NCBI GenBank assembly: GCA_963664935.2
Contig: CAXXSE010000007.1
Location: 1,116,001 to 1,180,000 of the forward strand
DNA from: G963664935 sp963664935
GTDB taxonomy: Bacteria; Pseudomonadota; Gammaproteobacteria; Methylococcales; G963664935
Direction: 5' to 3'
Length of the DNA stretch: 64,000 bases
Shown piece by piece: positions 42,472 through 52,977 of the stretch. The notes beneath the pieces were generated by a model. That model worked only from the letters and a program-made list of their open reading frames with translations, was not told the origin of the DNA and did not search any database. Made by a program: the position numbers and the translations under genes. The first letter of the stretch is position 1. The number at the start of each line of letters is the position of its first letter.

Positions 42472-45453
42472 CTATTCCAGTGAGGATGCCAATAGCGGGT
42501 TGAGTATTTTCTCAATCAACTTATTCAACTCGGCGACCCTGAACGGTTTCTGTACAAAACCGCAAGATTTATCCCTAAGCATTTTGTTGACGGCAATATG
42601 TTTGCTATAGCCCGAAGCCAGTATTATTTTGACCTCCGGATCCATGTTAAACAAGGCTTCAAAAGTCTCTTTCCCTCCCCTTTTCGGCATTACCATATCC
42701 AATATGACCAGATCGATCGACGCGCCTTCAGCTTTATAAATCCGGAGGCATTCTTCCCCGTCAGCCGCGGTTAATACATTGTAACCAAGATGTGAAAGCA
42801 GATCTCTCAGACTTTCCCGAATCAGGGTTTCATCATCGACAATGAGTAGGAGACTTGAGGCTAATTTACAAGGTTCATAAAGAGGTTTTTTCATGACCGG
42901 CATAGGAGTTTCCTGAGCGGGCAAATATATTTTAAACACCGATCCTTGGTCTAAAATACTCTCAACTTCGATAAATCCATTGTGGTGTGAAATTGTACCG
43001 CTGACCGCTGCTAAACCCAGGCCGGTCCCCTTTCCAATCTCTTTGGTTGTGAAAAAGGGTTCGAATATTCTCTTACGTACGTCGTCTTCCATTCCACAGC
43101 CGGTATCGCTTACGCTAATCACCAAGTATCCACCGGGCGAAATGTCATGGCGCGAATCAGCACAGTACGCTTTATCCAGAACCCTATTGGATGTAGCGAA
43201 AAGCAATTCCCCCCCATCTTGCATCGCATCCCGCGCATTAATCCCGAGGTTTAGCACAACGTTTTGAAGTTGAACCCGATCACCAATAACGACCGAATCC
43301 GCTGCTTCAAATTTTGTTTTTACCAAAATCTTTCGATCGGTGCCGTACGTTAGTAATTCAATACTTTGCTGGATGGTCTTATGGATTTCAATGGGAACGG
43401 ATTCCACAACGGCTTTTCTGGAAAATGCCAATAGGTTTTGAGTCAAATCAGCCGCTTTCTTCGCGGTGTCCATAGAAATTCGCAGGCGTTTTTTCAGATC
43501 TTTTTGATGGCCGTATTTCAACTCTATTAATTCTAAAGATCCAATGATGCCTCCAAGCATATTATTAAAGTCATGGGCTATGCCTCCAGCAAGTTGACCT
43601 ATGGATTCCATTTTTTGCGCCTCTATAAACTGCGCCTCAATTTGATTTTGTTCGGTGATATCCTTAATCACCAGTACCGCACCAACAGTCTTTTCCTTAA
43701 CATCCAGTATTGGCGCGGCAAGATAAGAAACGAGCTTTTCTTTTCCTGAATTAGTTTTCAAAATACTACGATATGATTCGGATTCGATTCCCCCGGATTT
43801 CAATACCGATTCCGCTGGATTTTCGAGTGTTTTTTTAGTGTCCGGATCGAATAGCGTAAAACAATCGTGTATCCGCATTCCGTCCGCGTCTTCAGGAGAA
43901 ATAGTCAACATTGTAGACGCCGCCGGATTTATCCGGACAATACGATTCTCCTTATCGGATGCAATAACCGCCTCACCGATAGAATCGAGCGTAATCCTTA
44001 GGTTTTCTTCCCTTTCTTGAAGAACTTCCTCGATTTTGATTTGCTCCGAAACCACCCATGAAAGTTCATTTTTCGTATAAATTAGATTTTTCGTCCTTTG
44101 ATTAAAGGCCTTAGCCAAATATCCAAGCTCGTGTTGAGCGGATTCGTCCAATGGATTTTCGCGCGCCCCTCCCTGTTTTTCGGCCTCGACTAAATTCGCC
44201 GCCATGTTGCTGATAGGTCTAATCAAAATACGGCTCAATACCCAAAACAAAACGACTAAACCCAGCAATTCGATGGCAATAATATAGAGGGCGACATTTC
44301 GCGTCACAGCGTCAGCCGCTGCATTAAACTTCGAAGTGGGTGTAACCACCACAACTTTCCAGTAGGTTTTTTTAACATGAAAGATGGAAACCATGACCGG
44401 GCTGTTTAAAATAACATCATCCTCTAGAAACAGGCGGCTAAACTCTATATCCCGCAGCCCTTTGAAAGGATCAATAATAGTTGATCCTATCACTTGGGAT
44501 TCCACGTCATTGATCTGGTAACTGTCCCGGGCTATGCTTGAGACCAGTTGTGCGGTATATCTGGGATCAGTACTCGCTTTATCGATTATGTCACTATTAA
44601 TAGCCGTTAATGCATCCGATATTGGCTTAAATAATATTTCTTTTTTCCCCAGTTCATTGGCATTTATAAATTCCGCTGCTTCACCCGATTGGCCACCACT
44701 TGGATTTGCCTTTGCTAAAGATTCATTTGGAAAAGCGATAAACTTATTATTCCGATCAACGGCAAAGATGTACCCTCCGACAGCCTGGGCCGTGCTATCC
44801 AAAAATTCCTTGATACCCGCCAACTTGAGATCCACCGTAGCAACACCGGATACCACGCCATCATTAACCATGGGGGCGGAGCAGGTCACCATCGGTTCCA
44901 TGGAATAGGGGTCCACGTACGATTTTGACCAAAATACTTCGTGTTTCAACTGCCTCAAGGCGGGAACATACCATTCTTCGTTGTGATACCCCGGCCCATC
45001 GGGTTTGTTATATTCATCAAAATATTCGAGTGTTCCCTCGGCGTTCCTGCCCCAAAAAAAACTTCTCCGATCAACTTTAGGGTCGAACGCGAAGGGCTCC
45101 GGCCAGATACCGCCTCCGGCGATGAGGGGATTGTTTGGCTCAAGATCGAGGAGGCGAGGAATAATGTCATTGAAAAGGGCCGCTTTTTTTTCCAACCTTT
45201 CCCCAATTTCAGCAAGTGAAATGGCTAGGGTCTCGGCTTGCGCTAGTCTGCTTTCAAGGTTGTAAACCACACTGTGGCCAACTTGCTTGGCAAGATCATG
45301 ACTTTGCTTAACCAGAACGGCTCTTTCAACAACGAATATAACAGCGACCGTTCCACAAATAACAAAAAGCAATAGAACGAGTTGCGCTAATAGAAATTTA
45401 AAGTGGAGACTTTTACGCCAGCGAATCGGCGGCAAAATAGTTGAGGAGTCCAT
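42472..45453 (-). CDS. Hybrid sensor histidine kinase with Cache sensor
   Basis: A 993-residue protein with two membrane helices (about residues 18-42 and 385-408) enclosing a periplasmic double-Cache domain (with EEWYVPALRQ and WSKSYVDPYS), a HAMP region, a PAS domain (about 485-600), the phosphoacceptor in AGGIAHDFNNMLGGIIGSLE, ATPase motifs (NLGINARDAMQDGG, DTGCGM, GKGTGLGLA) and a receiver domain (IVDDE, VILDMVMPKRGG, QKPF). It should sense a small extracellular ligand. The stop is TAG. The histidine box is of the HisKA type seen in unorthodox FixL-like kinases. Confidence 0.9.
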   Translation of the reverse strand: MDSSTILPPIRWRKSLHFKFLLAQLVLLLFVICGTVAVIFVVERAVLVKQSHDLAKQVGHSVVYNLESRLAQAETLAISLAEIGERLEKKAALFNDIIPRLLDLEPNNPLIAGGGIWPEPFAFDPKVDRRSFFWGRNAEGTLEYFDEYNKPDGPGYHNEEWYVPALRQLKHEVFWSKSYVDPYSMEPMVTCSAPMVNDGVVSGVATVDLKLAGIKEFLDSTAQAVGGYIFAVDRNNKFIAFPNESLAKANPSGGQSGEAAEFINANELGKKEILFKPISDALTAINSDIIDKASTDPRYTAQLVSSIARDSYQINDVESQVIGSTIIDPFKGLRDIEFSRLFLEDDVILNSPVMVSIFHVKKTYWKVVVVTPTSKFNAAADAVTRNVALYIIAIELLGLVVLFWVLSRILIRPISNMAANLVEAEKQGGARENPLDESAQHELGYLAKAFNQRTKNLIYTKNELSWVVSEQIKIEEVLQEREENLRITLDSIGEAVIASDKENRIVRINPAASTMLTISPEDADGMRIHDCFTLFDPDTKKTLENPAESVLKSGGIESESYRSILKTNSGKEKLVSYLAAPILDVKEKTVGAVLVIKDITEQNQIEAQFIEAQKMESIGQLAGGIAHDFNNMLGGIIGSLELIELKYGHQKDLKKRLRISMDTAKKAADLTQNLLAFSRKAVVESVPIEIHKTIQQSIELLTYGTDRKILVKTKFEAADSVVIGDRVQLQNVVLNLGINARDAMQDGGELLFATSNRVLDKAYCADSRHDISPGGYLVISVSDTGCGMEDDVRKRIFEPFFTTKEIGKGTGLGLAAVSGTISHHNGFIEVESILDQGSVFKIYLPAQETPMPVMKKPLYEPCKLASSLLLIVDDETLIRESLRDLLSHLGYNVLTAADGEECLRIYKAEGASIDLVILDMVMPKRGGKETFEALFNMDPEVKIILASGYSKHIAVNKMLRDKSCGFVQKPFRVAELNKLIEKILNPLLASSLE

Positions 45454-45575
45454 GGATGCACGATAATATTTATTACTGTGTCGGTACTTTACTTGAACTG
45501 CTTAGATCCTACCAAAAATCGAAGGTTTTTGCTGGAATCGTTTCTTCATCCCAAATTTAACCGGACCGTTCTCCC

Positions 45576-46802
45576 ATGCGGACTCAAATTCTAATAACCA
45601 CCGGGGGCGTAGCGCTTATAGCCTTTGCTTCCGTGGGAGCGTCTACCGACTACGCCGACTTGCAGCGAATCGTAACCGAACACTACGACGACGAATTTCT
45701 ATCTCGTGCAGCGGATTATCACTCGGTACGGCTGGTACTGTTCTGCGTACAGAGCGGAGTTATTCTGGCTTCCTTGGGATTGCTTGTTGCCAGCTGTTTC
45801 GGCAAATCTGGGCGTTGGGTGCTATCACTGACGCGGGGAAAGGAGTGGCTAGGCCGTTTAGTGATACTCTCCGCCCTATACTTGGGCCTTGCGCTAATTC
45901 GTTTACCATTCTTGATCGCCCGCTTTTTTCATGCAAAGGAGTACGGACTCCGACACGATTCCCTGGCTGGTTTTCTCCTCGACGTGTCGAAATCGCTCGG
46001 AATTGGTTGGGTTTTGGTCGTGGCGATCGGGCTTATCGTCCTTGGACTGTTTGCTGCCTTGCCGCGCTGGTGGTGGGCGCTTTCGGCGGGCATGGTTGCG
46101 TTGCTTGCGGTCGGATACACAGTCTTATCGCCGGTTATCATAGACCCTTTATTCCATGAGTTCCGTAAGCTAGACAACAGATCACTGGAAAACCGGCTTG
46201 CGAACCTGGGACGGAGAGGGGGTATCGACAACTTAGAAATTCTAATCTCCGATGCGGGCCGCCGGTCACGCACCGCCAACGCATATTTCACCGGTTTCGG
46301 CGGCACCCAACGTATCGTATTACATGATACCTTGGTGAATAATTTCGATGCGGGCGAAGTGGCGATTATAGTCGCCCATGAAATTGGCCACTGGCGAGAG
46401 AAACATATTTATAAAGGACTTGTGGTGGGAATAATCGGCATGTGCCTCGGGTTCTATGTCAGTCACCTGATTCTAGGTTGGTGTGTTGACAATAGGGTAG
46501 GCGGCCTATCCGGCCGCAGTGACCCCGGGTTGGTCATTCCCGCCTACGGCCTATATATTCTACTAATGTATGCCGCGATGGTTCCCGGAAATTGGGTCTC
46601 CAGGCAAATGGAAACCCAGGCCGATCTAGTGTCTCTTGACTTGACTCAGGATCCGGATACCTTCATCAGAGCACGGAATCGTATCGCACACCGAAACCTA
46701 TCGGAAGTTCTTCCCTCCGCCTGGATCGAGTATACCTTCTACACCCACCCTTCCAACGCCAAGCGCATCCTGATGGCGAAAGAATTCATGCCTCTTGAGT
46801 AA
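45576..46802 (+). CDS. M48 family membrane metallopeptidase (Ste24-like)
   Basis: A 408-residue integral membrane protein with several helices and the zinc site HEIGH at residues 268-272 followed by a distal Glu in METQADLVSLD. The overall form (FLIARFFHAKEYGLRHDS, FRKLDNRSLENRL, RTANAYFTGFG, FYTHPSNAKRI) matches CAAX prenyl protease 1 relatives, which in bacteria degrade or process membrane proteins. It stands alone on the plus strand. Confidence 0.9.
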   Translation: MRTQILITTGGVALIAFASVGASTDYADLQRIVTEHYDDEFLSRAADYHSVRLVLFCVQSGVILASLGLLVASCFGKSGRWVLSLTRGKEWLGRLVILSALYLGLALIRLPFLIARFFHAKEYGLRHDSLAGFLLDVSKSLGIGWVLVVAIGLIVLGLFAALPRWWWALSAGMVALLAVGYTVLSPVIIDPLFHEFRKLDNRSLENRLANLGRRGGIDNLEILISDAGRRSRTANAYFTGFGGTQRIVLHDTLVNNFDAGEVAIIVAHEIGHWREKHIYKGLVVGIIGMCLGFYVSHLILGWCVDNRVGGLSGRSDPGLVIPAYGLYILLMYAAMVPGNWVSRQMETQADLVSLDLTQDPDTFIRARNRIAHRNLSEVLPSAWIEYTFYTHPSNAKRILMAKEFMPLE

Positions 46803-46900
46803 ACAGCAATCAAGCGATTCAACGTCCTCTAAAAATCGCTATAGCCAGATTAGTCGTTCGATAGGACAATTTAAGCTGAGTGTGATGTCACTACAGATTT

Positions 46901-47302
46901 CTATGCGTCGTGATATTTTTCCATTGCTTTAAATTGTTCCAGAGCCTTTTTGACCCTTTTGCTGACGCCCGATTTATTGAGTTCGTTATTACTGTATCGG
47001 CGATCCAATAAACCGTCCGATACTAAAGCGTCTTTAATCCACCGTTTAGCAAATCGATAGTTGGTTGGATTTGCGGCTGTTTCACCCGTTTCAGGGTGCT
47101 TGAATCCGGATGCCACTGTTTTCGATTCTTTAGCGCTTGCTGATGCAGCCGGTGTTTTTGGTTTTGCTTTGGCGGGTTTTTTGGGCACATCCGCTTCAGT
47201 TTTGGGTGGTCCAAATGAGGGGATTTCTCCCGATGCATTAGCCAACATATAGATAATATAGGCAATTAAGATAGCGATTAAGACAATAAGCACTGTTGAC
47301 AT
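46901..47302 (-). CDS. Hypothetical membrane-anchored protein
   Basis: 133 residues: one N-terminal helix (VLIVLIAILIAYIIYMLA), a Pro/Lys/Ala-rich linker typical of a periplasm- or cytoplasm-spanning tether, then a soluble C-terminal region (NPTNYRFAKRWIKDALVSDG, LDRRYSNNELNKSG). The family is not recognised. Its TAG stop lies close to the end of the gene on the minus strand. Confidence 0.5.
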   Translation of the reverse strand: MSTVLIVLIAILIAYIIYMLANASGEIPSFGPPKTEADVPKKPAKAKPKTPAASASAKESKTVASGFKHPETGETAANPTNYRFAKRWIKDALVSDGLLDRRYSNNELNKSGVSKRVKKALEQFKAMEKYHDA

Positions 47303-47999
47303 TTCGATCCTCCGACACGTAGTTTATAAAAGTTATTATTACCGCCCAAGCACTAAGCCAAGACATTTGTGATCCATAGCTTAGTAGACAATGGGCTCTA
47401 TTCTCGGACAGCCTTCTAGAGCGCGTTTCCTTTGAAAGGAGGTATTCTTGACCATTTTTAGCAAATACTCAAGTAACTATTCACCTCACCCCTGAAATTC
47501 GCCATTTCTACGTTAAAAAATGATCATTTACACGCGTAAACTCACATTTTTCGCCTTGAACTGACGAATTTCAGGGGCAATTTGAACAATTACGACATCA
47601 TGTTGAATAGTTTCATATTCTATAGCCTTAAGCAATCAAAAGCATAAAATCGCAAATCGTCAAGCTAAATCGTGATATCTAGACCGATTTTCGCATGATT
47701 TTGGGCGCCGCGGCTATTTTGTTATCCAAAGGTAAGCTTATAGGCCACTTGAAAAGATAAAATGACCTGCCTTGCTCATTCGTGGCTCCATTCTCTGTAT
47801 TGCGCCATATATTTAAGAGCCAATATCCACGGGAGTCTGGATGAAGCTTGTGGAATCCACAATTGGCCAAACGGACAACGTTACCTGCCCTAATTGTCAA
47901 TGTGTTTTACACTTTTGGCCACTATTGTTATTTTGGATGAATATCTCTATGAATTTATAGGAAAAATATTTGTGGCGTAATTTGTGCCGTATTCAAATT
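47303..47999. other. Repeat-rich non-coding stretch
   Basis: It contains a family 2 terminus (CTCTATTCTCGGACAGCCTT at 47397-47416) and a full family 1 copy (47473-47593). A 73-codon minus-strand frame (47679-47900) starting MTIRAGNVVRLANCG has no support and is not called. Confidence 0.45.
47473..47593 (+). repeat. Miniature inverted-repeat family 1, copy B
   Basis: 121 bp, the reverse complement of copy A at 17529-17649 with roughly ten differences. Outer arms (GTAACTATTCA, TTGAACAATTAC) and the inner arms (CCCCTGAAATTCG and CGAATTTCAGGGG) are kept, and TTTACACGCGTAAA sits in the centre. Confidence 0.85.
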
Positions 48000-48788
48000 A
48001 TGCATTTAAAAATTCTGATTACCATTGTTGTTCTTTCGTTTAGCTGCTTCGCCGCAGCCGATTCGCTTGCCGGTTCTCAACAAGCTTTGACAGCCAAGGC
48101 GCTTCGCTATGAGCGTGCGTTGGGTGTCAAACGAGATTATCGAGAAGCTTTTCGCTTATATTGTTTGGCTGCGATTCAAGGCGACAAGAACGCGCTTTAT
48201 AGTATGGGGTGGCTTTATTTTAACGGAAGGGGTGTCCCACGCGATTTGGAACTCGCCATGGGTTGGTTTAAACGAGCTGCGAATTTGGGCAGTCAATACG
48301 GCGAGACGATGTTAAAACGATTTCCAAGCGTCTCTCCGAAAATCGACAAGTCTTGCCCGATTTTCACGCCGGGGATGCCAGTGTCGAAACAACATATCGA
48401 AATTTGGGTTCGTCTGATTGCACCTGAATTCAGCATTGACCCTGACTTGGTGCTCCATGTTATCGGGACCGAATCAGCCTTCAATTACGCCGCGCTATCG
48501 GCAAAAAATGCCCATGGCTTAATGCAATTGATTCCGGCAACAGCCAAACGATTCGGTGTAAAGGATATGTGGAACCCCGTGCAGAACATTAGCGGCGGCA
48601 TAGCCTATTTGAATTGGTTGATGCGGCATTTTAATGGTAATGTGAAATTCGTGTTAGCCGCATACAATGCCGGCGAATCGGCGGTGCAACGTTATCAAGG
48701 TATTCCCCCCTACGGTGAAACCCAAAGGTACGTACGTAAGATTATCGGCAACTATCATAAAACCGTTCATCCTGTTCCAGCTGTATAA
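48000..48788 (+). CDS. Lytic transglycosylase with Sel1 repeats
   Basis: A 262-residue periplasmic enzyme. A signal peptide (MHLKILITIVVLSFSCFAAA) is followed by two Sel1-like repeats (YREAFRLYCLAAIQGDKNAL, LELAMGWFKRAANLG) and a C-terminal SLT domain with the catalytic Glu in GTESAFNYAALSAKNAHGLM, then QLIPATAKRFGV, ISGGIAYLNWLM, VLAAYNAGESAV. It cleaves the glycan strand of peptidoglycan. The start is ATG 48000, since the upstream TTG at 47970 adds residues before a normal signal peptide. Confidence 0.88.
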   Translation: MHLKILITIVVLSFSCFAAADSLAGSQQALTAKALRYERALGVKRDYREAFRLYCLAAIQGDKNALYSMGWLYFNGRGVPRDLELAMGWFKRAANLGSQYGETMLKRFPSVSPKIDKSCPIFTPGMPVSKQHIEIWVRLIAPEFSIDPDLVLHVIGTESAFNYAALSAKNAHGLMQLIPATAKRFGVKDMWNPVQNISGGIAYLNWLMRHFNGNVKFVLAAYNAGESAVQRYQGIPPYGETQRYVRKIIGNYHKTVHPVPAV

Positions 48789-48870
48789 GGCCAATTTTAC
48801 TAGGCCACAATCAACGAAAGCCTGCTAGTCTAATAAACAGAATTTCACTAGTTTAAATACGCAGGTCCCA

Positions 48871-51827
48871 ATGGAAAATACGGCTGGCATAAGAAACACA
48901 AACACACCCGAATACCCTACAAATACCAAATCCAATTCTTCCGATGTTATTAACGAATTGCTTGAAGGATTGCAAAAAGCGGCGGAAGACATCGCGCCAC
49001 GGTTTCTGGCTACTATGCCATCCGCCTATTTTCATGATACCAACCAGGATACCCGACTGAGCCACATCAAAGCGATTATCGCGGCTGAAGCTAGCGGATT
49101 GTCCCAGGCGCTCACGTTATGGGATGAGGAAAGACAGTGTTATACCTTTATTAGCGACCGAAGCTACCCGGGACAATTGGGTGAATTCGTGCAACGCCTG
49201 CCGGACAAAAAACCCTTGAGTTCGGCCCATGTGTACACCGCGAGCGACAGTAGCCTGGTATTGGATGTTTTCGATTTTGGGGATCGTATCCCCTTTGATT
49301 CGACCCATTCCATACAGTGCGCCAAAACCACTTTCGTTTTGGAATATGCGAAACAACAAGAGAGTATGGAAAGTGTAGCTCGGCTCGAAAAACATTTCGA
49401 AACCTGTTCCGCGGATTATCTACTAACCACACCTCCTGAACAAATTTGCAAGCAGTTTGTGTTGGTAGAGGAGATTCGCCGGTCCGGGAACGGTCTGGTT
49501 CGGCTGGAAAACCGTAACGAACTAGGGCTAAGCAGTATTGCCGTGGGCGTCGATCACGCTGACCGGCGGCTGCTTTTCGAAAGGATTACCCGTTACCTTG
49601 GAAAGCAGGGTGTGGATATTCAGCGCGCTTATCTCGACAGTTTTGAAGAAAACGATTCTAATGTTATTTCGTTGCTCAGTTTTCTGGTCCACAGATCCGG
49701 AGAATTCCTGGATATTAAAGGTGCGCTATGGCAACGAATGAAACGTGATATTAAGCGGCTCATTTACCTCGATGAGGCGGTCCTACAGCTTTCTCAACGC
49801 TTGCCGAGCCAGGACCCATTGCAAGCCGAAGTCCTTGTGGCGCTGGGCCATTTAGTGCATCAATTATTAGTCAAACGTGATCCTATTACTTTTTCCCGAG
49901 AACGGATCGCACAAACTGTGTTGCGCTATGCTCAATACTCTGAGGAAATTGCGGCCTTTTTCCTCGCTCGCTTTAAGACCGTCGGCCACTCGGATCTTTC
50001 CCAAAACGCTATACGCTTGTTGGAACGCCTAAACACCGATATTGAAAACCCGGATGACTGTGAAATACTTCAGTTGGTTCTCAAAGCGGTGAGTATGACG
50101 TTACGTTGCAACGTATACGCTCCCGATCGCTTTGCTTTGGCGTTGCGAATCGATCCTTCTTTCCTGAAATCCCAGGGACGAGAGGAAAATCCCTTTGGTG
50201 TATTTTTCATTTCGGGGCGTGGATTCGATGGATTTCATGTGCGCTTTCGTGATATTGCGCGGGGTGGAGTTCGAATTGTTCGCCCATTGGGTCAGGAGCA
50301 ATACGCGCTTGAAACCGAGCGATTATACGATGAAGTATACGGATTGGCCCAAGCGCAACAACTGAAGAACAAGGACATACCCGAAGGGGGATCAAAGGGC
50401 GTGATTCTGGCGCATCCCGACAGCAGCTTCGATTGGGTCGGGCGCGCCTATACCGATGCGTTGCTGGACTTAATTATCAACGATTCAGAACAAAAACGTC
50501 TGAATAAGGATTATTACGGACGGGACGAATTACTTTACCTTGGCCCGACGAAAATATTTCAAATAGCTTGATTATATGGACGGTCGAGCGAGCACGCCAT
50601 CGAGGCCACCCCATTCCGGATGCTTTCATGAGCTCTAAACCCGGCGCGGGAATCAATCACAAACTATATGGGGTAACTAGCGAAGGGGTTACCGTTTTCC
50701 TTGAAGCAGCCCTGCGATCTTGTGGTATAGATCCGCGCCGACAGAGCTTTTCAGTCAAAATTACGGGCGGTCCGGATGGTGATGTGGCTGGTAACGAAAT
50801 TCGTCTGCTACACCGGGAATTCGGCGGTAACGCCCGTATCGTAGGCATTGCTGATGGAAGTGGGAGCCTCGAAGATCTCGATGGATTAAATATTGACGAA
50901 CTCTTACGGTTGGTTGACAAGGAATTGCCTGTACAGCATTTTGATCCCAAAAGCTTGGGGCCTCGTGGCCGAATTCTAACAATCGATCAACCTGGTGGGA
51001 TGCACGCACGAAATACGCTTCATAACCGATTGATCGCGGACGCGTTCATACCGGCCGGTGGCCGACCCCGCACTATGAATGAAAGCAACTGGAAGGATTT
51101 CCTGAGTGATCAAGGCGAACCGTCGAGCCGCGTAATCGTGGAAGGCGCCAATTTGTTTATCACCCCGGAAGCACGGCAACGCTTATCGGAACAGGGTGTT
51201 ATCATTATCAAAGATAGCTCGGCCAATAAATGCGGGGTTATTTGCAGCAGCTACGAAATTGTCGCCAGCATGTTGCTCATGGAAAAGGATTTTCTACAAA
51301 TCAAAGAGCGGTTTATTCAAGAGGTACTGAACAAACTGCGTGAGCTAGCAAAGTTGGAGGCTGAATCGCTGTTCAGAGAACAACGCCACAAACCCGACAT
51401 TTCTCTTCCGGAATTGAGTGCCCGCATAAGCTATGCGATTAACCGAGCCACCGATGCGATTACCCAAGTTATTGAGACCATGGAAGAGAAAGACCAAGCC
51501 TTGACTCATCGGTTGGTGACGGAACACTTACCACCGGTATTAAATGAAACCGCCGACAATATTTTTAAACGTATCCCCATCGCCTTTCTGACCCGCATTA
51601 GCGCTTCGGAACTCGCCAGCCGGATCGTTTACCGCGAAGGTCTGGATTGGTTTGAACAGATGTCCGAAAAAGCTATTGGAGAGCTCGCCATTCGTTATCT
51701 TCGCGCGGAAGATACGATGAAACAGTTGGTGGCTGAGATTAAAAATTCCACCCTACCCAACCGTGAACGAATTGCCGATCTGTTGAACGAAGGTGGGGTT
51801 GCGGCCGCTTTGAAAAACAATGGATAA
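48871..51827 (+). pseudogene. NAD-specific glutamate dehydrogenase, large type, split by one missing base
   Basis: Two frames (48871-50571 and 50568-51827) are the halves of one protein of about 985 residues of the large NAD-GDH family. The first has the catalytic Lys region (NKDIPEGGSKGVILA); the second has MSSKPGAGINHKLYGVTSEG and the nucleotide-binding VIVEGANLFITPEARQ. The break lies where the family has YLGPDENI: the DNA has CCC at 50544-50546 and one more C restores LGPDENISNSLIIWTV. A homopolymer indel is a common read error and a common slippage mutation, so the gene may be whole in reality. It interconverts glutamate and 2-oxoglutarate with NAD. Confidence 0.85.
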
Positions 51828-52088
51828 GTCTGTTCAGGACTCTGCAACGCCGAATCGTTCAAACGATGAAGGCATGCGTCCGACCGACAATTACCAACCT
51901 TGGAAAACGCGTCAAAAAGGATTTTCCCCAACTCGTAAATGGTTTGAATGATGTTAGTACGGTGAAGATATTTTGTCTTCAAGCACCCTAATCCTTCATT
52001 TCCCAATCAAGTGATCCAGCTTGAAATTATTTCTGGATTCGATTAGGCTCCAAACCCTTTCGTAACTGAGTTTCTTTGAATTAGAATA

Positions 52089-52961
52089 ATGGATTTCGCG
52101 ACGGAACCTTCCCACAAAAAAAAAGATATCGATGATATTATCGCCTACTACGATCAAACCTGGTTCGATTACAGGTTGTTATGGTTAAATAATAATAATC
52201 GTGCGGTTCATTTCGGGTTTTACGATAAAACCACGGCCTCCCATCAAGAAGCCTTGGTTAACATGAACCGGGTTCTTGCTGAAACAGTGAAGATCCAATC
52301 CGATGACCGGGTTTTAGATGCTGGATGTGGCCAAGGTGGTAGCGCGACATGGATCGCTGAAAATACTGGCGCTACAGTGGTCGGTATTACGCCCGTTGAG
52401 TCTCAAATAAAAACCGCACGCGCTTATATCGAATTGAAGGGTCTTAGCGAAAAAGTCACGATAAAATTGGGAGACTATATTGAAACTGGTTTTCCGGATG
52501 AAAGTTTCGATGTTGTTTGGGCGTGTGAAAGCGTGTGTCATGCCGAGCAAAAGCATGACTTTTACTGGGAAGCCTACCGCCTGCTAAAACCGGGGGGCAG
52601 GTTAGTGATGGCCGAATATATGCGAACACCGAGTTCCTACCAACCCGATGGGGGCAAATTACTTGGACAATGGTTACGGGGCTGGGCAATCAACGACATC
52701 GACTCAGCGGATTTACACCGCCAATATGCGGTTGAAACGGGGTTTTGCAATATACGGATCGGCGACGTTACGGAAAACATCAAACCGTCGCTACGACGGC
52801 TAAGTTGGATTTCGAAAATGTTTTTGCCGGCGGGTATTTTTTGCACCCTTGTCGGATGGCGTACTAAAGTTCAACACGGCAATATCGTCGGATCCATCAG
52901 GCAATTCGACGCGCTTAAAAAGAATTATTGGTTTTATGGGATATTGCAGGCGATTAAGTGA
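52089..52961 (+). CDS. SAM-dependent methyltransferase
   Basis: A class I methyltransferase of 290 residues with motif I VLDAGCGQGGSATW, motif II GDYIETGFPDESFDVVWA and motif III LKPGGRLVMAEYM. A preceding NRAVHFGFYD segment and a C-terminal WRTKVQHGNIV region resemble the sterol/tocopherol-type and small-molecule methyltransferases. The acceptor is unknown. It lies alone on the plus strand, converging on the polysaccharide operon. Confidence 0.8.
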   Translation: MDFATEPSHKKKDIDDIIAYYDQTWFDYRLLWLNNNNRAVHFGFYDKTTASHQEALVNMNRVLAETVKIQSDDRVLDAGCGQGGSATWIAENTGATVVGITPVESQIKTARAYIELKGLSEKVTIKLGDYIETGFPDESFDVVWACESVCHAEQKHDFYWEAYRLLKPGGRLVMAEYMRTPSSYQPDGGKLLGQWLRGWAINDIDSADLHRQYAVETGFCNIRIGDVTENIKPSLRRLSWISKMFLPAGIFCTLVGWRTKVQHGNIVGSIRQFDALKKNYWFYGILQAIK

Positions 52962-52977
52962 AATTTGGGGTGATCTC

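Noticed and set aside
47679..47900. 73-codon minus-strand frame
   Set aside because: Its sequence is unremarkable, it stands between repeats and a signal-peptide gene, and no family or start signal supports it.
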